From: Thermoproteota archaeon | GTDB taxonomy: Archaea > Thermoproteota > Thermoprotei_A > Sulfolobales > Ignisphaeraceae | Length of the DNA: 64,000 nucleotides | Direction of reading: 5' to 3' | Assembly: GCA_030550585.1 (NCBI GenBank) | Contig: JAUQPB010000001.1 | Location: 310,001-374,000 of the forward strand | Shown here: in pieces, positions 7,333 to 16,972 of the stretch | How positions within the stretch are numbered: the stretch's first letter is position 1 | How the letters are laid out: the number at the start of each line of letters is the position of its first letter | The notes under the pieces: model-generated | What the model saw: the letters and a program-made list of their open reading frames with translations, nothing else | Told to the model about the DNA's origin: nothing | The model's database searches: none | Position numbers and translations under genes: made by a program

Positions 7333-8169
7333 TTATTGCCTGCACTTCGAGAGTATAATGTTTGTTGAGTTAATTGGAGAATAGCCTGCCTCACCAGATA
7401 AATCAACTAAAACCTTGTAGAGACACCACCCCGCTTTGCTAGCTAGTCTTACTAGCTCGTCAACGCTATAAACATGTAGCTCAAAATGGGAATTCCCTAA
7501 GAATTTGAGGTCACTTCCATTTCTTCTATAGAAATCTTGTTTTATGAGAACATTGCCTGTTGCAGGGTTGTATAAAGTCTTTTCAAGTACCACAATATCA
7601 TCGTATTCCAAAGCTCTTTTCATAATTCCACAGAAATATTGGGATAGAGACAAATACTCCTTGTTTATAGCATCAGCAATTATGAGTACAGCTCTATCTG
7701 ATGACACCTCATATGCCATTGAAAGTATTTTAGCATCTGTTTCCTCGTCATAGTATCCCAATACCGAGGACCACACAAATATTATCGATGTGAACGGTTT
7801 GTATTTCTCCACGCATTTGCTAAGCTCCCTAGCATCGCAAAGCAAGAACGTTGCTTTGTCTCTTAAACCCTTTTCGTCAGCTCTTTTACTAGCTATATCA
7901 ATGTATATAGGCGATATGTCGATACCAACTACATCAAAGCCCATTTCAGCAAGCGGGATGGACACCCTACCTGTTCCGCAGCCCACATCAAGTATCCTAC
8001 CCTTGTCAAATCCAAGCATATACAGCTGTTTGGCTATGCCCTTAGCTATTCTCCTACCCCTTAACATCATCGGTCTCGAATCCATTACAAACCTAAATAG
8101 CTCTCCTTTCTCGATGAAATACTTGTATATCATCTCATCACTATTCAATTTCAATGAACTCTGCCCCAT
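7333..8169 (-). CDS. class I SAM-dependent methyltransferase
   Basis: The 278-residue protein carries the SAM-binding Rossmann motif [16 protein letters not shown] (near residues 59-73), the motif II acidic residue in [11 protein letters not shown], and FLLCDARE as motif III. The substrate is not indicated. The ATG at 8169 is in a short gap divergent from the PP-loop protein at 8282, so the two may share a promoter region. Confidence 0.85.
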   Translation of the reverse strand: MGQSSLKLNSDEMIYKYFIEKGELFRFVMDSRPMMLRGRRIAKGIAKQLYMLGFDKGRILDVGCGTGRVSIPLAEMGFDVVGIDISPIYIDIASKRADEKGLRDKATFLLCDARELSKCVEKYKPFTSIIFVWSSVLGYYDEETDAKILSMAYEVSSDRAVLIIADAINKEYLSLSQYFCGIMKRALEYDDIVVLEKTLYNPATGNVLIKQDFYRRNGSDLKFLGNSHFELHVYSVDELVRLASKAGWCLYKVLVDLSGEAGYSPINSTNIILSKCRQ

Positions 8170-8281
8170 AGTTAATGCTAGTTTAAAAGCCTAATAAAAA
8201 TATGTATCTCAGCGAGAATTGCAATGAAGCTAAGCTAAATGCCTATTCGCTAGCGCCATAAACTGTTCAAGATGGTGAATC

Positions 8282-10357
8282 ATGGGGAGAAGAATTTTTT
8301 GGCCAAAAACCAAAAAATTTTATTGGTGCCCTAACTGCAACGTACCCCTTCTGGAGCCTGTATGCCCTATATGCAAGTCAAGAACTATAAGGATACCTCT
8401 TTCAGATCCCGGTGATGCGAGACTAGCATTCGACAGAGACTATACACTGCTTCGAAAAGCCTATAGAAATGAGTTCCATACTGAGAAAGGGGTTGACTCT
8501 CTCCTAGGAAACTCTGTTATGCTGTTGAACAAGGCTCCATACTATGATGAGATGAAGGAGGTTTATGTTGATGGTGTTCAAATAGGGCGACTTTATTACG
8601 AGCCTTTTCTCAGAACATGGAGATTCCGACTTTCTAAGGTAGGTGCACTACGGGTTCTAAGCGTAGACCCTGATATAGTTGAGAAAGTTGTTGTGGATAA
8701 GACAAGGTATAGCCCATTAGACGTTATACGTATTGATAAAGATATTGAGAGATACAAACAGGTTTTGTTGATTAGAAGAAACGGCGATGTAGTAGGATTG
8801 GCCTATTCTAAAGGAAAGGGAAAACTAATGGTGCATAGTTGGTGGGGAGAGGGAAAAGTGTTCAACGGCTTTGAAACAAAATCTACTCTAACCGATGTTA
8901 TGAAGGTCAACGAAGAACATCTAAACATAGTTGAAGCCCGATCCCAAAAAGTCATTGCATTAACTGTCGAAAGAATGGGCAAACCTGTTGTGGTTTCTTT
9001 TAGTGGTGGAAAGGATAGTATGGTGGCATTGCATTTAACGGTAAACCTTGGACTTGAACCTGTTGTACTGTTTAACAATACTGGAATCGAACTTCCAGAA
9101 ACATATGAGACCGTGCACAAGGTTGTTGAAGACTTTGGCCTAAAATTAGTTGAGGCATCAGCAGAAAACAGATTTTGGAGTGCTGTGTACAATTTCGGTG
9201 TTCCAGGACGTGACTACAGGTGGTGTTGCAAAATATGTAAGCTTGCACCACTTGCTAGAACAGTCAAAAGCTCTTGGCCTGGTGGAGCCCTAAACATTGT
9301 TGGGCAAAGAGCTTTTGAATCTATTGATAGAGCGAGAAGCCCCATGCTGTGGAGATTGAGATGGGCGCCACAAATGCTCAATCTATCACCTATAAATGAC
9401 TGGTCCCAGTTTGAGGTCTGGCTCTATATCCAAAAACATAAACTCTATGCTAATCCACTCTATTTCATGGGATATGAAAGGATAGGGTGCTTTATGTGTC
9501 CTGCATCAACACTAGCTGAACTAGAGCTTGTTTCTCAAACCCATCCAGATCTCTGGACAAAATGGCTTGAGGTATTAGATTATTGGAGACGGAGACTAGA
9601 TTTGCCAAGAGAGTGGATAGAATATGGGTTATGGAGATGGAATGCACCTGCAAGATACAGAACAATGATGGCTAAGAGACTTGGAATAGAAGACAGAATA
9701 GATAATTGGAAAAAGTCTTTTAATAGCATGACAAATCCAAGGATATCCAACATTAAAAGGGATGGGAACAGAATAGTAATAGACTTTGGCACGCCAATAG
9801 ATAAAAGATTTATTGAATATCAGTACACAGTGATAAATCCAGTAAATGTTTATACCGATAAAGATGGTATAACTATTGAGTGGTTTGATGGAAAGGCCAA
9901 GGTCTATGATAACAAGATTCTATTTGAGTTTAATAATGAGAAAGGTGTAGAAAGACTCGTAGATTTGCTAAAGCTGTTATATAGATGGAACATTTGTGCA
10001 GGGTGCAAATCCTGTGAAGCTAATTGCCCCACCCAAGCAATACAAGTTGTGGAAATGGATGGTAGAACTGTTCCGGTAGTCAAAAACAAGAATAAGTGCA
10101 TAAGATGTAAATTCTGTGTGTATAACTGCCCTGTTGCAGAGGTTTATGTTGAGCACGTTATTACACCTCTAATATTTGATGATGCTGAAGCTTGGAGGAG
10201 GCCGAGCAGAGAACATCACAATGAGGTGCTCAAAAAAATTAAGAGCTTTGTTAAAGCTACTCTCAATATCTCATCAATGTCCATGCCAAGCAGCGCCAAC
10301 AAGAATAGACAGGACTATACCCTGTCAACAACACTAAACGAGTTCTTTTCATATTGA
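8282..10357 (+). CDS. PP-loop (PAPS reductase-like) protein fused to a 2[4Fe-4S] ferredoxin domain
   Basis: The 691-residue multidomain protein has an N-terminal zinc finger (CPNC…CPIC, residues 17-34), a middle region resembling the PUA-like domain of archaeal relatives, then an N-type ATP-pyrophosphatase domain with SGGKDS near 242 and the Cys pairs CCKIC near 318 and GCFMCPAS near 402. At the C-terminus (570-620) are two ferredoxin clusters, CAGCKSCEANCP and CIRCKFCVYNCP. Despite the common label, such archaeal proteins are unlikely to be simple PAPS reductases: the fold adenylates substrates, and the clusters suggest electron delivery or sulfur transfer. The following small gene starts 15 bases later. 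Confidence 0.85.
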   Translation: MGRRIFWPKTKKFYWCPNCNVPLLEPVCPICKSRTIRIPLSDPGDARLAFDRDYTLLRKAYRNEFHTEKGVDSLLGNSVMLLNKAPYYDEMKEVYVDGVQIGRLYYEPFLRTWRFRLSKVGALRVLSVDPDIVEKVVVDKTRYSPLDVIRIDKDIERYKQVLLIRRNGDVVGLAYSKGKGKLMVHSWWGEGKVFNGFETKSTLTDVMKVNEEHLNIVEARSQKVIALTVERMGKPVVVSFSGGKDSMVALHLTVNLGLEPVVLFNNTGIELPETYETVHKVVEDFGLKLVEASAENRFWSAVYNFGVPGRDYRWCCKICKLAPLARTVKSSWPGGALNIVGQRAFESIDRARSPMLWRLRWAPQMLNLSPINDWSQFEVWLYIQKHKLYANPLYFMGYERIGCFMCPASTLAELELVSQTHPDLWTKWLEVLDYWRRRLDLPREWIEYGLWRWNAPARYRTMMAKRLGIEDRIDNWKKSFNSMTNPRISNIKRDGNRIVIDFGTPIDKRFIEYQYTVINPVNVYTDKDGITIEWFDGKAKVYDNKILFEFNNEKGVERLVDLLKLLYRWNICAGCKSCEANCPTQAIQVVEMDGRTVPVVKNKNKCIRCKFCVYNCPVAEVYVEHVITPLIFDDAEAWRRPSREHHNEVLKKIKSFVKATLNISSMSMPSSANKNRQDYTLSTTLNEFFSY

Positions 10358-10372
10358 CAAAGGTAAGATCCT

Positions 10373-10936
10373 ATGAAACCTTCCCAAAAATTTTTGGAGG
10401 AGGCAAGTAAAAGGGTAGAGCCTTTATATGCTCAAGGATTTTTCTATGTATCTCTAAACTACATATCATACTACATTGTATTTGACTATGATGATCCCCT
10501 CGGATACTATGATACCATAGTTAGAAATCCAGAACTTTTTGACGAGGAGGTTGCAAAACTTTCAGCAAATATGCAACAGTTCCTAGATGCTGAAATTGTT
10601 AAGGTAAATAATGTGAGGGTTTCTCCAAGGGTTGTCATGCTAGATATTGGGTTTAGAAAAAGTAGGAAAAACCCATATATAGTTTTCTTGATAAGGTTTC
10701 GAGCTCCTATAAGAAAAGGGTTGAACACATATGAGAATGTGTATGAGAGTGAAACAGCAGAATATGACTATGTGGCTTACTGGGTTTTTCCACCAGGTTC
10801 GAAGATTTTGAATGTAAGATTTGGCGAAGGGGGAGAGAAGTGGGACGTTGTAGGAGACAACGTCTTGGCTATATATGGTTGGAAAGGAATGAAAACTAGT
10901 GGCTATGAGTACATAGAGTTCGAGATTACGGATTAG
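10373..10936 (+). CDS. conserved-looking protein of unknown function
   Basis: The 187-residue soluble protein has no motif I can name. It is rich in aromatic residues and predicted beta strands, with no Cys cluster or membrane segment. The start at 10373 lies 15 bases after the PP-loop/ferredoxin gene, with AAGGTAAGAT before it, and the dolichol-kinase-like gene begins four bases after its stop. It is therefore probably co-transcribed and may serve the same process as the upstream enzyme. Confidence 0.7.
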   Translation: MKPSQKFLEEASKRVEPLYAQGFFYVSLNYISYYIVFDYDDPLGYYDTIVRNPELFDEEVAKLSANMQQFLDAEIVKVNNVRVSPRVVMLDIGFRKSRKNPYIVFLIRFRAPIRKGLNTYENVYESETAEYDYVAYWVFPPGSKILNVRFGEGGEKWDVVGDNVLAIYGWKGMKTSGYEYIEFEITD

Positions 10937-10940
10937 CAAG

Positions 10941-11690
10941 ATGATGACAATGAATTCAACACAATCAGAGATTATAAGGAAGATTATACATACAATATTC
11001 ACACTTTTGTTGTTAATACCTCTTTCTACCCCTTATAAGAGTTTGTTTGGCAATATGCTTAGCGTATTCCGAAATATAGACCCAACACTACTAACATACT
11101 CTATACTCCTTTTTGTGTCGGCATTCATCAATACCATTCAAATAAAAATGCCTTATATGCGCATGCCTATACTTAGTATATTTAGAGAATACAGAAAAAA
11201 GATATTGGAATACATATCATCATCGCAGCTTAACATCCCATTAGGTGAAATTGTCAAAGAGTTAGATAGGATTTTTAGTAGATATGAGGATCATTTAACC
11301 AGTTTTATTGATAGAATTGAGAGGGATTATGAAAAAAGATATGGATATGTTAGCGTAACATTTGCTTTAATATCAATATTTCTAAGCTATGCTCTATTTG
11401 GAGATGATGCCTATGTGGGGATACTGGCACTAGCAATAACAGATAGTGTTACCTCTATTGTGACAATACTCGACAGAAGAGGCAGAAAAGTTTTTAAGCA
11501 TACAGTAAAATCTTATGCAATTGCGTTTCTCGTATTTGCCTTCTTCTTGGTTCTTGCAACAAAAAATGTTCTCGTGTCAATGCTGATTTCTATGATAGCT
11601 GTAGTTACAGAGATGTTTAGCCCTGAAGATAATTTGACTATCCCATTGATAACAACACTTGCATTCTCTGCTCTAAGAGGGTTTTCTTGA
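10941..11690 (+). CDS. dolichol kinase/VTE5-like CTP-dependent membrane kinase
   Basis: The 249-residue polytopic protein begins with the characteristic RKIIHTIFTL motif. Later come AITDSVTSIV, a KHTVKSY segment in place of the usual KTxEGS, and EDNLTIPL near the C-terminus, the SEC59/VTE5/cytidylyltransferase-family pattern. Family members phosphorylate polyprenols with CTP or recycle phytol. A central hydrophilic insertion (residues about 75-130) separates the membrane segments, which is unusual. It sits in an apparent operon with 8282-10936. Confidence 0.65.
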   Translation: MMTMNSTQSEIIRKIIHTIFTLLLLIPLSTPYKSLFGNMLSVFRNIDPTLLTYSILLFVSAFINTIQIKMPYMRMPILSIFREYRKKILEYISSSQLNIPLGEIVKELDRIFSRYEDHLTSFIDRIERDYEKRYGYVSVTFALISIFLSYALFGDDAYVGILALAITDSVTSIVTILDRRGRKVFKHTVKSYAIAFLVFAFFLVLATKNVLVSMLISMIAVVTEMFSPEDNLTIPLITTLAFSALRGFS

Positions 11691-11739
11691 CCTAAGTTTT
11701 TAAATCTCCCTCAGCTAATATCAGAGCGTGTGAAGATCT

Positions 11740-12090
11740 ATGAGCGACAAGCAGTCTTCGCAACAAGAGGTAATTGATATAGAGTACTTCAAGAAAATTG
11801 ATCTTAGAGTAGGTGTTGTAAAGCATGCAGAGAAGGTGCCTGGAGCTAAAAAGCTACTAAGATTGTTAGTTGACATAGGCTCGGAAACCCGACAGATAAT
11901 TGCTGGCTTAGCTGAGTGGTATAAACCAGAGGATCTCATAGGAAAGCAGGTAATTATTGTAGCTAATCTAAAGCCTAAGAAAATCATGAATTATGAGAGC
12001 CAAGGAATGTTGCTAGCTACATGCGATGGAGATAAACCATTGCTAGCTACTGTAGATGGTACAGCAAAACCCGGTTCAAAGCTCTGTTAA
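11740..12090 (+). CDS. tRNA-binding OB-fold protein (MetRS beta subunit/Trbp111-like)
   Basis: The 116-residue protein matches the EMAP-II/Trbp111 tRNA-binding domain: YFKKIDLRVGVV at 15-26, KLLRLLVDIG, QIIAGLAEWY, NLKPKKIMNYESQGMLLA. In archaea this domain is often a separate gene, encoding the C-terminal part of methionyl-tRNA synthetase. The gene is preceded by TTTTTAAATC (about 11696-11705) at leader-short distance and GTGAAGATCT. It lies just upstream of ileS, suggesting a translation cluster. Confidence 0.88.
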   Translation: MSDKQSSQQEVIDIEYFKKIDLRVGVVKHAEKVPGAKKLLRLLVDIGSETRQIIAGLAEWYKPEDLIGKQVIIVANLKPKKIMNYESQGMLLATCDGDKPLLATVDGTAKPGSKLC

Positions 12091-12162
12091 CATTCAATGC
12101 AATGCTTAAAATCTATATTAATTATTTAACCCATTTTTAAGAGTTTATCTCCTAACTCTGCG

Positions 12163-15138
12163 TTGGGGGTGGTAACATTATCTAGTACACCAAATCTCAA
12201 GGGCAGGTATGAACCTACAAAAGTTGAGCAGTGGGTTTTAGATTTTTGGAGGCTAAACAGTATTTATGATAAGGTTAAGAATGAAAGTTGCTCCCAGAAT
12301 GCACCACTGTTCAGATTCTTAGAGGGACCACCAACAGCTAATGGCTTTATGCATGTCGGTCATGCAAGAGGGAGGACATTCAAAGATATTGTTTTGAGAT
12401 ACAGTAGAATGCATGGTTATTGTGTATGGGATCAGGCTGGCTGGGATACACAGGGATTGCCTGTAGAACTCGAGGTTGAGAAAAACCTCAAGTTCAAGTC
12501 AAAAAAAGACATAGAGATGTATGGTATAGACAAGTTTATCCAAGAATGCCAGAAACTTGTTGATTACTATATTAGCCACTGGCGCAAAGCCAGCGAGCGC
12601 TTAGGGCTATGGCTAGACTACGATAATGCCTATGAGACTAGACATCCAAGGTATGTAGAAACTGTGTGGAGGTTTCTTAAACACAGTTGGGAAAGGGGGC
12701 TTCTCTACGAGGACTATAGAGTAATACCCGTATGCCCAAGATGTGAAACGGCTTTGAGCTCACATGAAGTTGCATTGGGTTATAAGCTCGTCAAAGACCC
12801 CAGTCTCTATTTTAAGATTAAGCTAGTTGATGATAATGTATACCTCGTTGCATGGACAACCACACCATGGACTATAATAGCCAACGAGGCCTTGGCAGTC
12901 CATCCAAACGAAAAGTACGTTAAAATAAGGGTTGGAAACGAGTACTGGATAGTCGCAGAAAAAAGACTAAAACCATTTGTAGACGAGGTTAAGATAAGCG
13001 ATTTTGAAGTTATTGAAACATTTCCTGGATCAATGCTATTCAATAAGAAGTATGTTCATCCATTGTTAGAGGAGGTGCCTGCACATAAACTCCATGAGCC
13101 ATCAAACCACAAGGTCTTGATAGCTGAATGGGTTAGTATGGAAGATGGTACAGGAATAGTACACATAGCACCTGCTCACGGTCCAGAAGATTATGAGCTT
13201 GGTAAAAAATATGGTCTTATTGTTTTCAAACCAATTCAAAAGAATGGTTTGTTCACTGAGGAGGCTGGGAAGTATAGTGGGAAGTGGTTCAAGGATGTAA
13301 ATAAGGATGTTATAGAGGATCTACGAAGAAAAGGTCTTCTTGTCTATGCTGGTGAGATAGAACATGAATATCCGCATTGCTGGCGATGTGAAACACCATT
13401 AATGTACTATGCTGATAGACAATGGTTCTTAAGAATAGACCCTATAAAGAATGCAATGATGGATGAAAACAGAAAGGTTGTGTGGCATCCAGACTGGGCT
13501 GGAAAGAGGTTTGAGGATTGGATAGCCAATGCTAGAGATTGGTGCATATCGAGAGAGAGGTATTGGGGAACCCCCCTACCCGTGTGGACATGCTCAAAAT
13601 GCGGTTATAGAATAGCCGTGGGAAGCATTGAAGAGTTAGAGAAGCTTAGTGGAACTAAGGTCATAGATGTTCACAGGCCTTGGATAGACAAAATCGTTTT
13701 GAAATGTCCAAAATGCGGAGCAGAGATGTATAGAGAGCCTTTTGTTGTTGATGTCTGGATGGACAGCGGAATGGCCCATACAGCAGCACTTAATCAAATA
13801 GGTAAGTATGACATGTTTAAAAAACTGTTCCCCTACGACTGGATCACGGAGGCGATAGACCAGACAAGAGGATGGTTCTACACACTCTTATTTACATCTG
13901 TTTCGCTATATGGTGCAACACCCTATAAAAAGGTTCTATGCCAAGGTCATGTCCTAGACAAATATGGGAAGAAGATGAGTAAGAGTAGAGGAAATGTGAT
14001 TTGGGCTCTAGATTTTATGGAAAAGAAGGGGGCAGATATATTAAGGCTTTATCTAACATCGAAAGCTGCTCCATGGGATAACATTAATTTTGATCCTGAT
14101 GAAACTGAAGATATAAGGTCGGTTCTGAATATACTATGGAATGCAACCAACTTTGCTGATACGTATATGTCGCTAGATAAATGGAATGCTGACAGCCTCT
14201 ACGAAGATATCAAATATCTGATGCCTGAAGACCATTGGATACTGTACGAGGTTAGCAATCTAATAAATGTTGTGGAGAAAGCTGTTGAAGAAAATGATTT
14301 GCATATAGCTTCAAGAGCTATTCTAAACTTCATCACAGAAACCCTTAGTCATCGCTATATAACTATTATAAGGCCTAGGGTATGGATTGAGGGAGAGGCA
14401 AAGGAGAAGAAGGCAGCATATGCAACACTGTTTTTAGCTCTTTCAACTCTATACAAAATCCTAGCACCTTTTGCGCCATTCATTTCAGAATACCTATATC
14501 AAGCATTTACAAGAAAATATGGCAGTAGGATTTCTAAGGAAAGTGTTCACTTAGAAAAATGGCCTAAACTGGACATCGAAATAGATAAAAACCTGTGGAA
14601 TGCTGTCAACAACATGTTTACAATAGCTGATGAAATTCTTGCATTACGTGCCAAACATAATGTAAAGAGAAGATGGCCTCTGAGGAAGGTTTGGATAAGG
14701 GTTAGCAACAATGAAGAATATGCTTTAGTGAATAAAGTGAAGCATATAATTCAAATATATGCGAATATAAAGGAGCTTGAAGTTGGAGACAACACACTTC
14801 GCATTGATCCAAAAGCTGTTAAGGTGTGTGAAAAGCCATATGAAACATTCATGGATATCACATTAGATGAAGATACTATTCTCGAAGGCTTGGCAAGAGA
14901 CTTCATTAGAAGAGTGCAGATGTATAGAAAAGAGCTTAATCTACCTGTAGACCATGTAATACAAGAAATTGTTGTCTACTCTCCATCAGAGATGATTGTC
15001 AAGGCCATAGAAAAACATAGCAAATATATCGCAAATGAGGTAAGAGCGGCCACGCTAACAATATCGTCTACAAAACCTGAGGGTGCAATCCATTGGAGTA
15101 TAGAAGAAAATGATATATATGTTGTTGTAAAGACATAG
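12163..15138 (+). CDS. ileS: isoleucyl-tRNA synthetase
   Basis: The 991-residue class Ia synthetase has the HIGH box as HVGH near residue 66, a CP1 editing domain (WTTTPWTI near 232, GTGIVHIAPAHGPEDY near 330), zinc pairs CPRC/CRWCE-type, the family WFRYE-type region, and KMSKSRGN near 604. Length is normal. The start is TTG at 12163 or GTG at 12169; TTTTTAAGAG about 27 bases upstream suggests a leaderless message, so the nearby GGGGGTGG need not be a ribosome-binding site. It charges tRNA-Ile and edits Val. Confidence 0.95.
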   Translation: MGVVTLSSTPNLKGRYEPTKVEQWVLDFWRLNSIYDKVKNESCSQNAPLFRFLEGPPTANGFMHVGHARGRTFKDIVLRYSRMHGYCVWDQAGWDTQGLPVELEVEKNLKFKSKKDIEMYGIDKFIQECQKLVDYYISHWRKASERLGLWLDYDNAYETRHPRYVETVWRFLKHSWERGLLYEDYRVIPVCPRCETALSSHEVALGYKLVKDPSLYFKIKLVDDNVYLVAWTTTPWTIIANEALAVHPNEKYVKIRVGNEYWIVAEKRLKPFVDEVKISDFEVIETFPGSMLFNKKYVHPLLEEVPAHKLHEPSNHKVLIAEWVSMEDGTGIVHIAPAHGPEDYELGKKYGLIVFKPIQKNGLFTEEAGKYSGKWFKDVNKDVIEDLRRKGLLVYAGEIEHEYPHCWRCETPLMYYADRQWFLRIDPIKNAMMDENRKVVWHPDWAGKRFEDWIANARDWCISRERYWGTPLPVWTCSKCGYRIAVGSIEELEKLSGTKVIDVHRPWIDKIVLKCPKCGAEMYREPFVVDVWMDSGMAHTAALNQIGKYDMFKKLFPYDWITEAIDQTRGWFYTLLFTSVSLYGATPYKKVLCQGHVLDKYGKKMSKSRGNVIWALDFMEKKGADILRLYLTSKAAPWDNINFDPDETEDIRSVLNILWNATNFADTYMSLDKWNADSLYEDIKYLMPEDHWILYEVSNLINVVEKAVEENDLHIASRAILNFITETLSHRYITIIRPRVWIEGEAKEKKAAYATLFLALSTLYKILAPFAPFISEYLYQAFTRKYGSRISKESVHLEKWPKLDIEIDKNLWNAVNNMFTIADEILALRAKHNVKRRWPLRKVWIRVSNNEEYALVNKVKHIIQIYANIKELEVGDNTLRIDPKAVKVCEKPYETFMDITLDEDTILEGLARDFIRRVQMYRKELNLPVDHVIQEIVVYSPSEMIVKAIEKHSKYIANEVRAATLTISSTKPEGAIHWSIEENDIYVVVKT

Positions 15139-15158
15139 ATTCGGTGGCACACTAGACA

Positions 15159-15692
15159 ATGAAGATCTATAAAATGCCTGATGAACTGAGAAAAAGACTT
15201 TCATCTCCTCAATTATTTAATAAAAATCTCATTGTTTTGAAGGGGCCTAGAGAATATGTTGCTACTATACTCAAATCCATTTTTTATGACAAATTACAAG
15301 ATGTTTATGTGGTAGGAGACTACACTTGTGAAACATTTCTACTCTATGTAGGCATACCAAGAATGTGTATAATAGATGGAAATATCATGAGAAAACCGCA
15401 TAAGCCAGAACACATGCTAAATTATTTTGAACATATTACTAGATGCTATAATCCAAGAGGTTCAATATCCATTGATTGTATAAATGCTATCAAAGGCTCC
15501 ATGGAAAAGCCAAGAAGCCTTATAATAGTAGATGGTGAAGAGGATCTACTTGCCTTGTTTTTACAAACAAACCTTCTAAAAGGCTATGTAGCCTATGGCT
15601 TACCCAACGAAGGTGTTGCTATAGCTGATGTTACATACTCAAACGTAGGAGCGATAAACATATTCTCCGAATTTCAACTTTATGAAACATAG
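15159..15692 (+). CDS. unknown protein
   Basis: The 177-residue protein has no recognised motif. It is predicted alpha/beta, with FNKNLIVLKGPREYVATILKS near the start reminiscent of a degenerate nucleotide-binding fold and IIVDGEEDLLALF near residue 127. That second segment recalls the DUF359 dephospho-CoA (GTP-dependent) kinase family, in which a VDGEEDL segment is typical and lengths are about 170 residues. I therefore favour a DUF359 GTP-dependent dephospho-CoA kinase. It lies 20 bases after ileS. Confidence 0.6.
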   Translation: MKIYKMPDELRKRLSSPQLFNKNLIVLKGPREYVATILKSIFYDKLQDVYVVGDYTCETFLLYVGIPRMCIIDGNIMRKPHKPEHMLNYFEHITRCYNPRGSISIDCINAIKGSMEKPRSLIIVDGEEDLLALFLQTNLLKGYVAYGLPNEGVAIADVTYSNVGAINIFSEFQLYET

Positions 15693-15717
15693 TTTTGCGT
15701 AGAGAGGACAAAAATTT

Positions 15718-16383
15718 ATGGCAAATTATAGTGATGTTTTAATAGGTTTTATAGAGAGATTTAAGATAAGTGTAAGCCACATTGACGAACTTTGCTATGA
15801 ATTTTATGCACTATTCAAAGACGACGCCATTTCAATTGCAATAGAGAGACCTAGCTGCTCAAGAATTGTCATAGTAGGGAAGGATTTTGAGGTGAGGGTG
15901 TATATGTCGCCAAGTGGTGAAGGAACCTTGGCAACATTTGTCAACGCCAAAAACGATATTCAAATTGTTGTAGGTAATTTAAAAAAGTTCTTGACATCCC
16001 TCAACAAAATCCTGCTATCTCTATCAAACATTGTAGAAGAGCCTACAATTATACTTCGAATGATTATAACACTAAAGTCCGAGACTGTAGCTCATATACT
16101 ACAGATTTTTAAGGATTTGGGAATGGTTGTAGAAGCCATTGATAAAAAACTCATAAACGATTTTAATGTGACAATTATTAAAGGTTTCTATATAGGGAAG
16201 AATCTAAGAAGGCATCAAGCAACAGTATCTATGATAACAAATGAGAGAACTGAAATTGGTATAACCATAGAATCAAAAGTACAGCCAGAGATTTTATACA
16301 GAGATAATGTGTTTCGTGAATTAATTGTAGAACTGTACAACGCGTTGACACATTTTGGAGAATTGCTATCAAACAAAGGTTAG
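15718..16383 (+). CDS. unknown protein
   Basis: The 221-residue soluble alpha/beta protein has no motif I recognise. A hydrophobic core of alternating strands and Lys/Asn-rich loops suggests a compact regulatory or binding fold. It starts 25 bases after the DUF359-like gene and is likely co-transcribed with ileS. No function is proposed. Confidence 0.6.
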   Translation: MANYSDVLIGFIERFKISVSHIDELCYEFYALFKDDAISIAIERPSCSRIVIVGKDFEVRVYMSPSGEGTLATFVNAKNDIQIVVGNLKKFLTSLNKILLSLSNIVEEPTIILRMIITLKSETVAHILQIFKDLGMVVEAIDKKLINDFNVTIIKGFYIGKNLRRHQATVSMITNERTEIGITIESKVQPEILYRDNVFRELIVELYNALTHFGELLSNKG

Positions 16384-16561
16384 TTTCTCAACAATTTCTA
16401 GACACCTTCACAACGAGAATTGTGCCCAAAGGCTTCACACCAACAAATTTGATTTAACATAGTTGTTTTGCTAAACATCGTTTTAAATTCATCGTGAAAA
16501 TGCTTATATATCCCTAGTCACCATAGAGACGATGCTCACAATATTTTATGTGTGAAATGGA
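16384..16561. promoter_or_regulatory. spacer with promoter of the hyp operon
   Basis: The gap holds a TATA-like GCTTATATATCC at about 16502-16513, roughly 50 bases before the HypA start, implying a short leader. A small inverted repeat CACAA…TTGTG lies near 16410-16425. Nothing else is recognised. Confidence 0.4.
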
Positions 16562-16960
16562 ATGCATGAATGGGCTTTGGCAGAATCCATTATTTTGACG
16601 CTTGTGGAGAAGGCTAAAAGCGAGAACAAAAACGTTATTGAAAGTGTGGAAATAGTTGTTGGGGAACTGCAGGGAATAGATATTGAGGTTTTTGAGTTTG
16701 CTCTTAATGAATTGAGGAATCTTGCAAAAGAGGAGAACAACATTATTATAAAGAATTTTAGAATTGTTGAGGAGAAGGCAAGTTTTAGATGCAATAGATG
16801 TGGTTATGTCTGGAAGCTAGACGACACAAGCCTAAGTGCTGAGGCTAGAGAATCCATACATTTTATACCTGAGGCTGCACATGGGTTTATACAATGTCCT
16901 AAATGCGGTTCTCATGATTTTGAAATAGTTAGTGGGAGAGGGGTTTATATAAGGTTATGA
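16562..16960 (+). CDS. hypA: HypA, hydrogenase/urease nickel incorporation protein
   Basis: The 132-residue protein starts MHEWALAE, with the conserved N-terminal Met-His-Glu nickel site. It has a zinc loop with CNRCG near 74 and CPKCG near 114, separated by an insertion typical of archaeal HypA. It delivers Ni to [NiFe]-hydrogenase precursors, normally in complex with HypB. The next gene begins immediately, encoding the MinD-type partner. Confidence 0.95.
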   Translation: MHEWALAESIILTLVEKAKSENKNVIESVEIVVGELQGIDIEVFEFALNELRNLAKEENNIIIKNFRIVEEKASFRCNRCGYVWKLDDTSLSAEARESIHFIPEAAHGFIQCPKCGSHDFEIVSGRGVYIRL

Positions 16961-16972
16961 GTGGTGGTTGAT

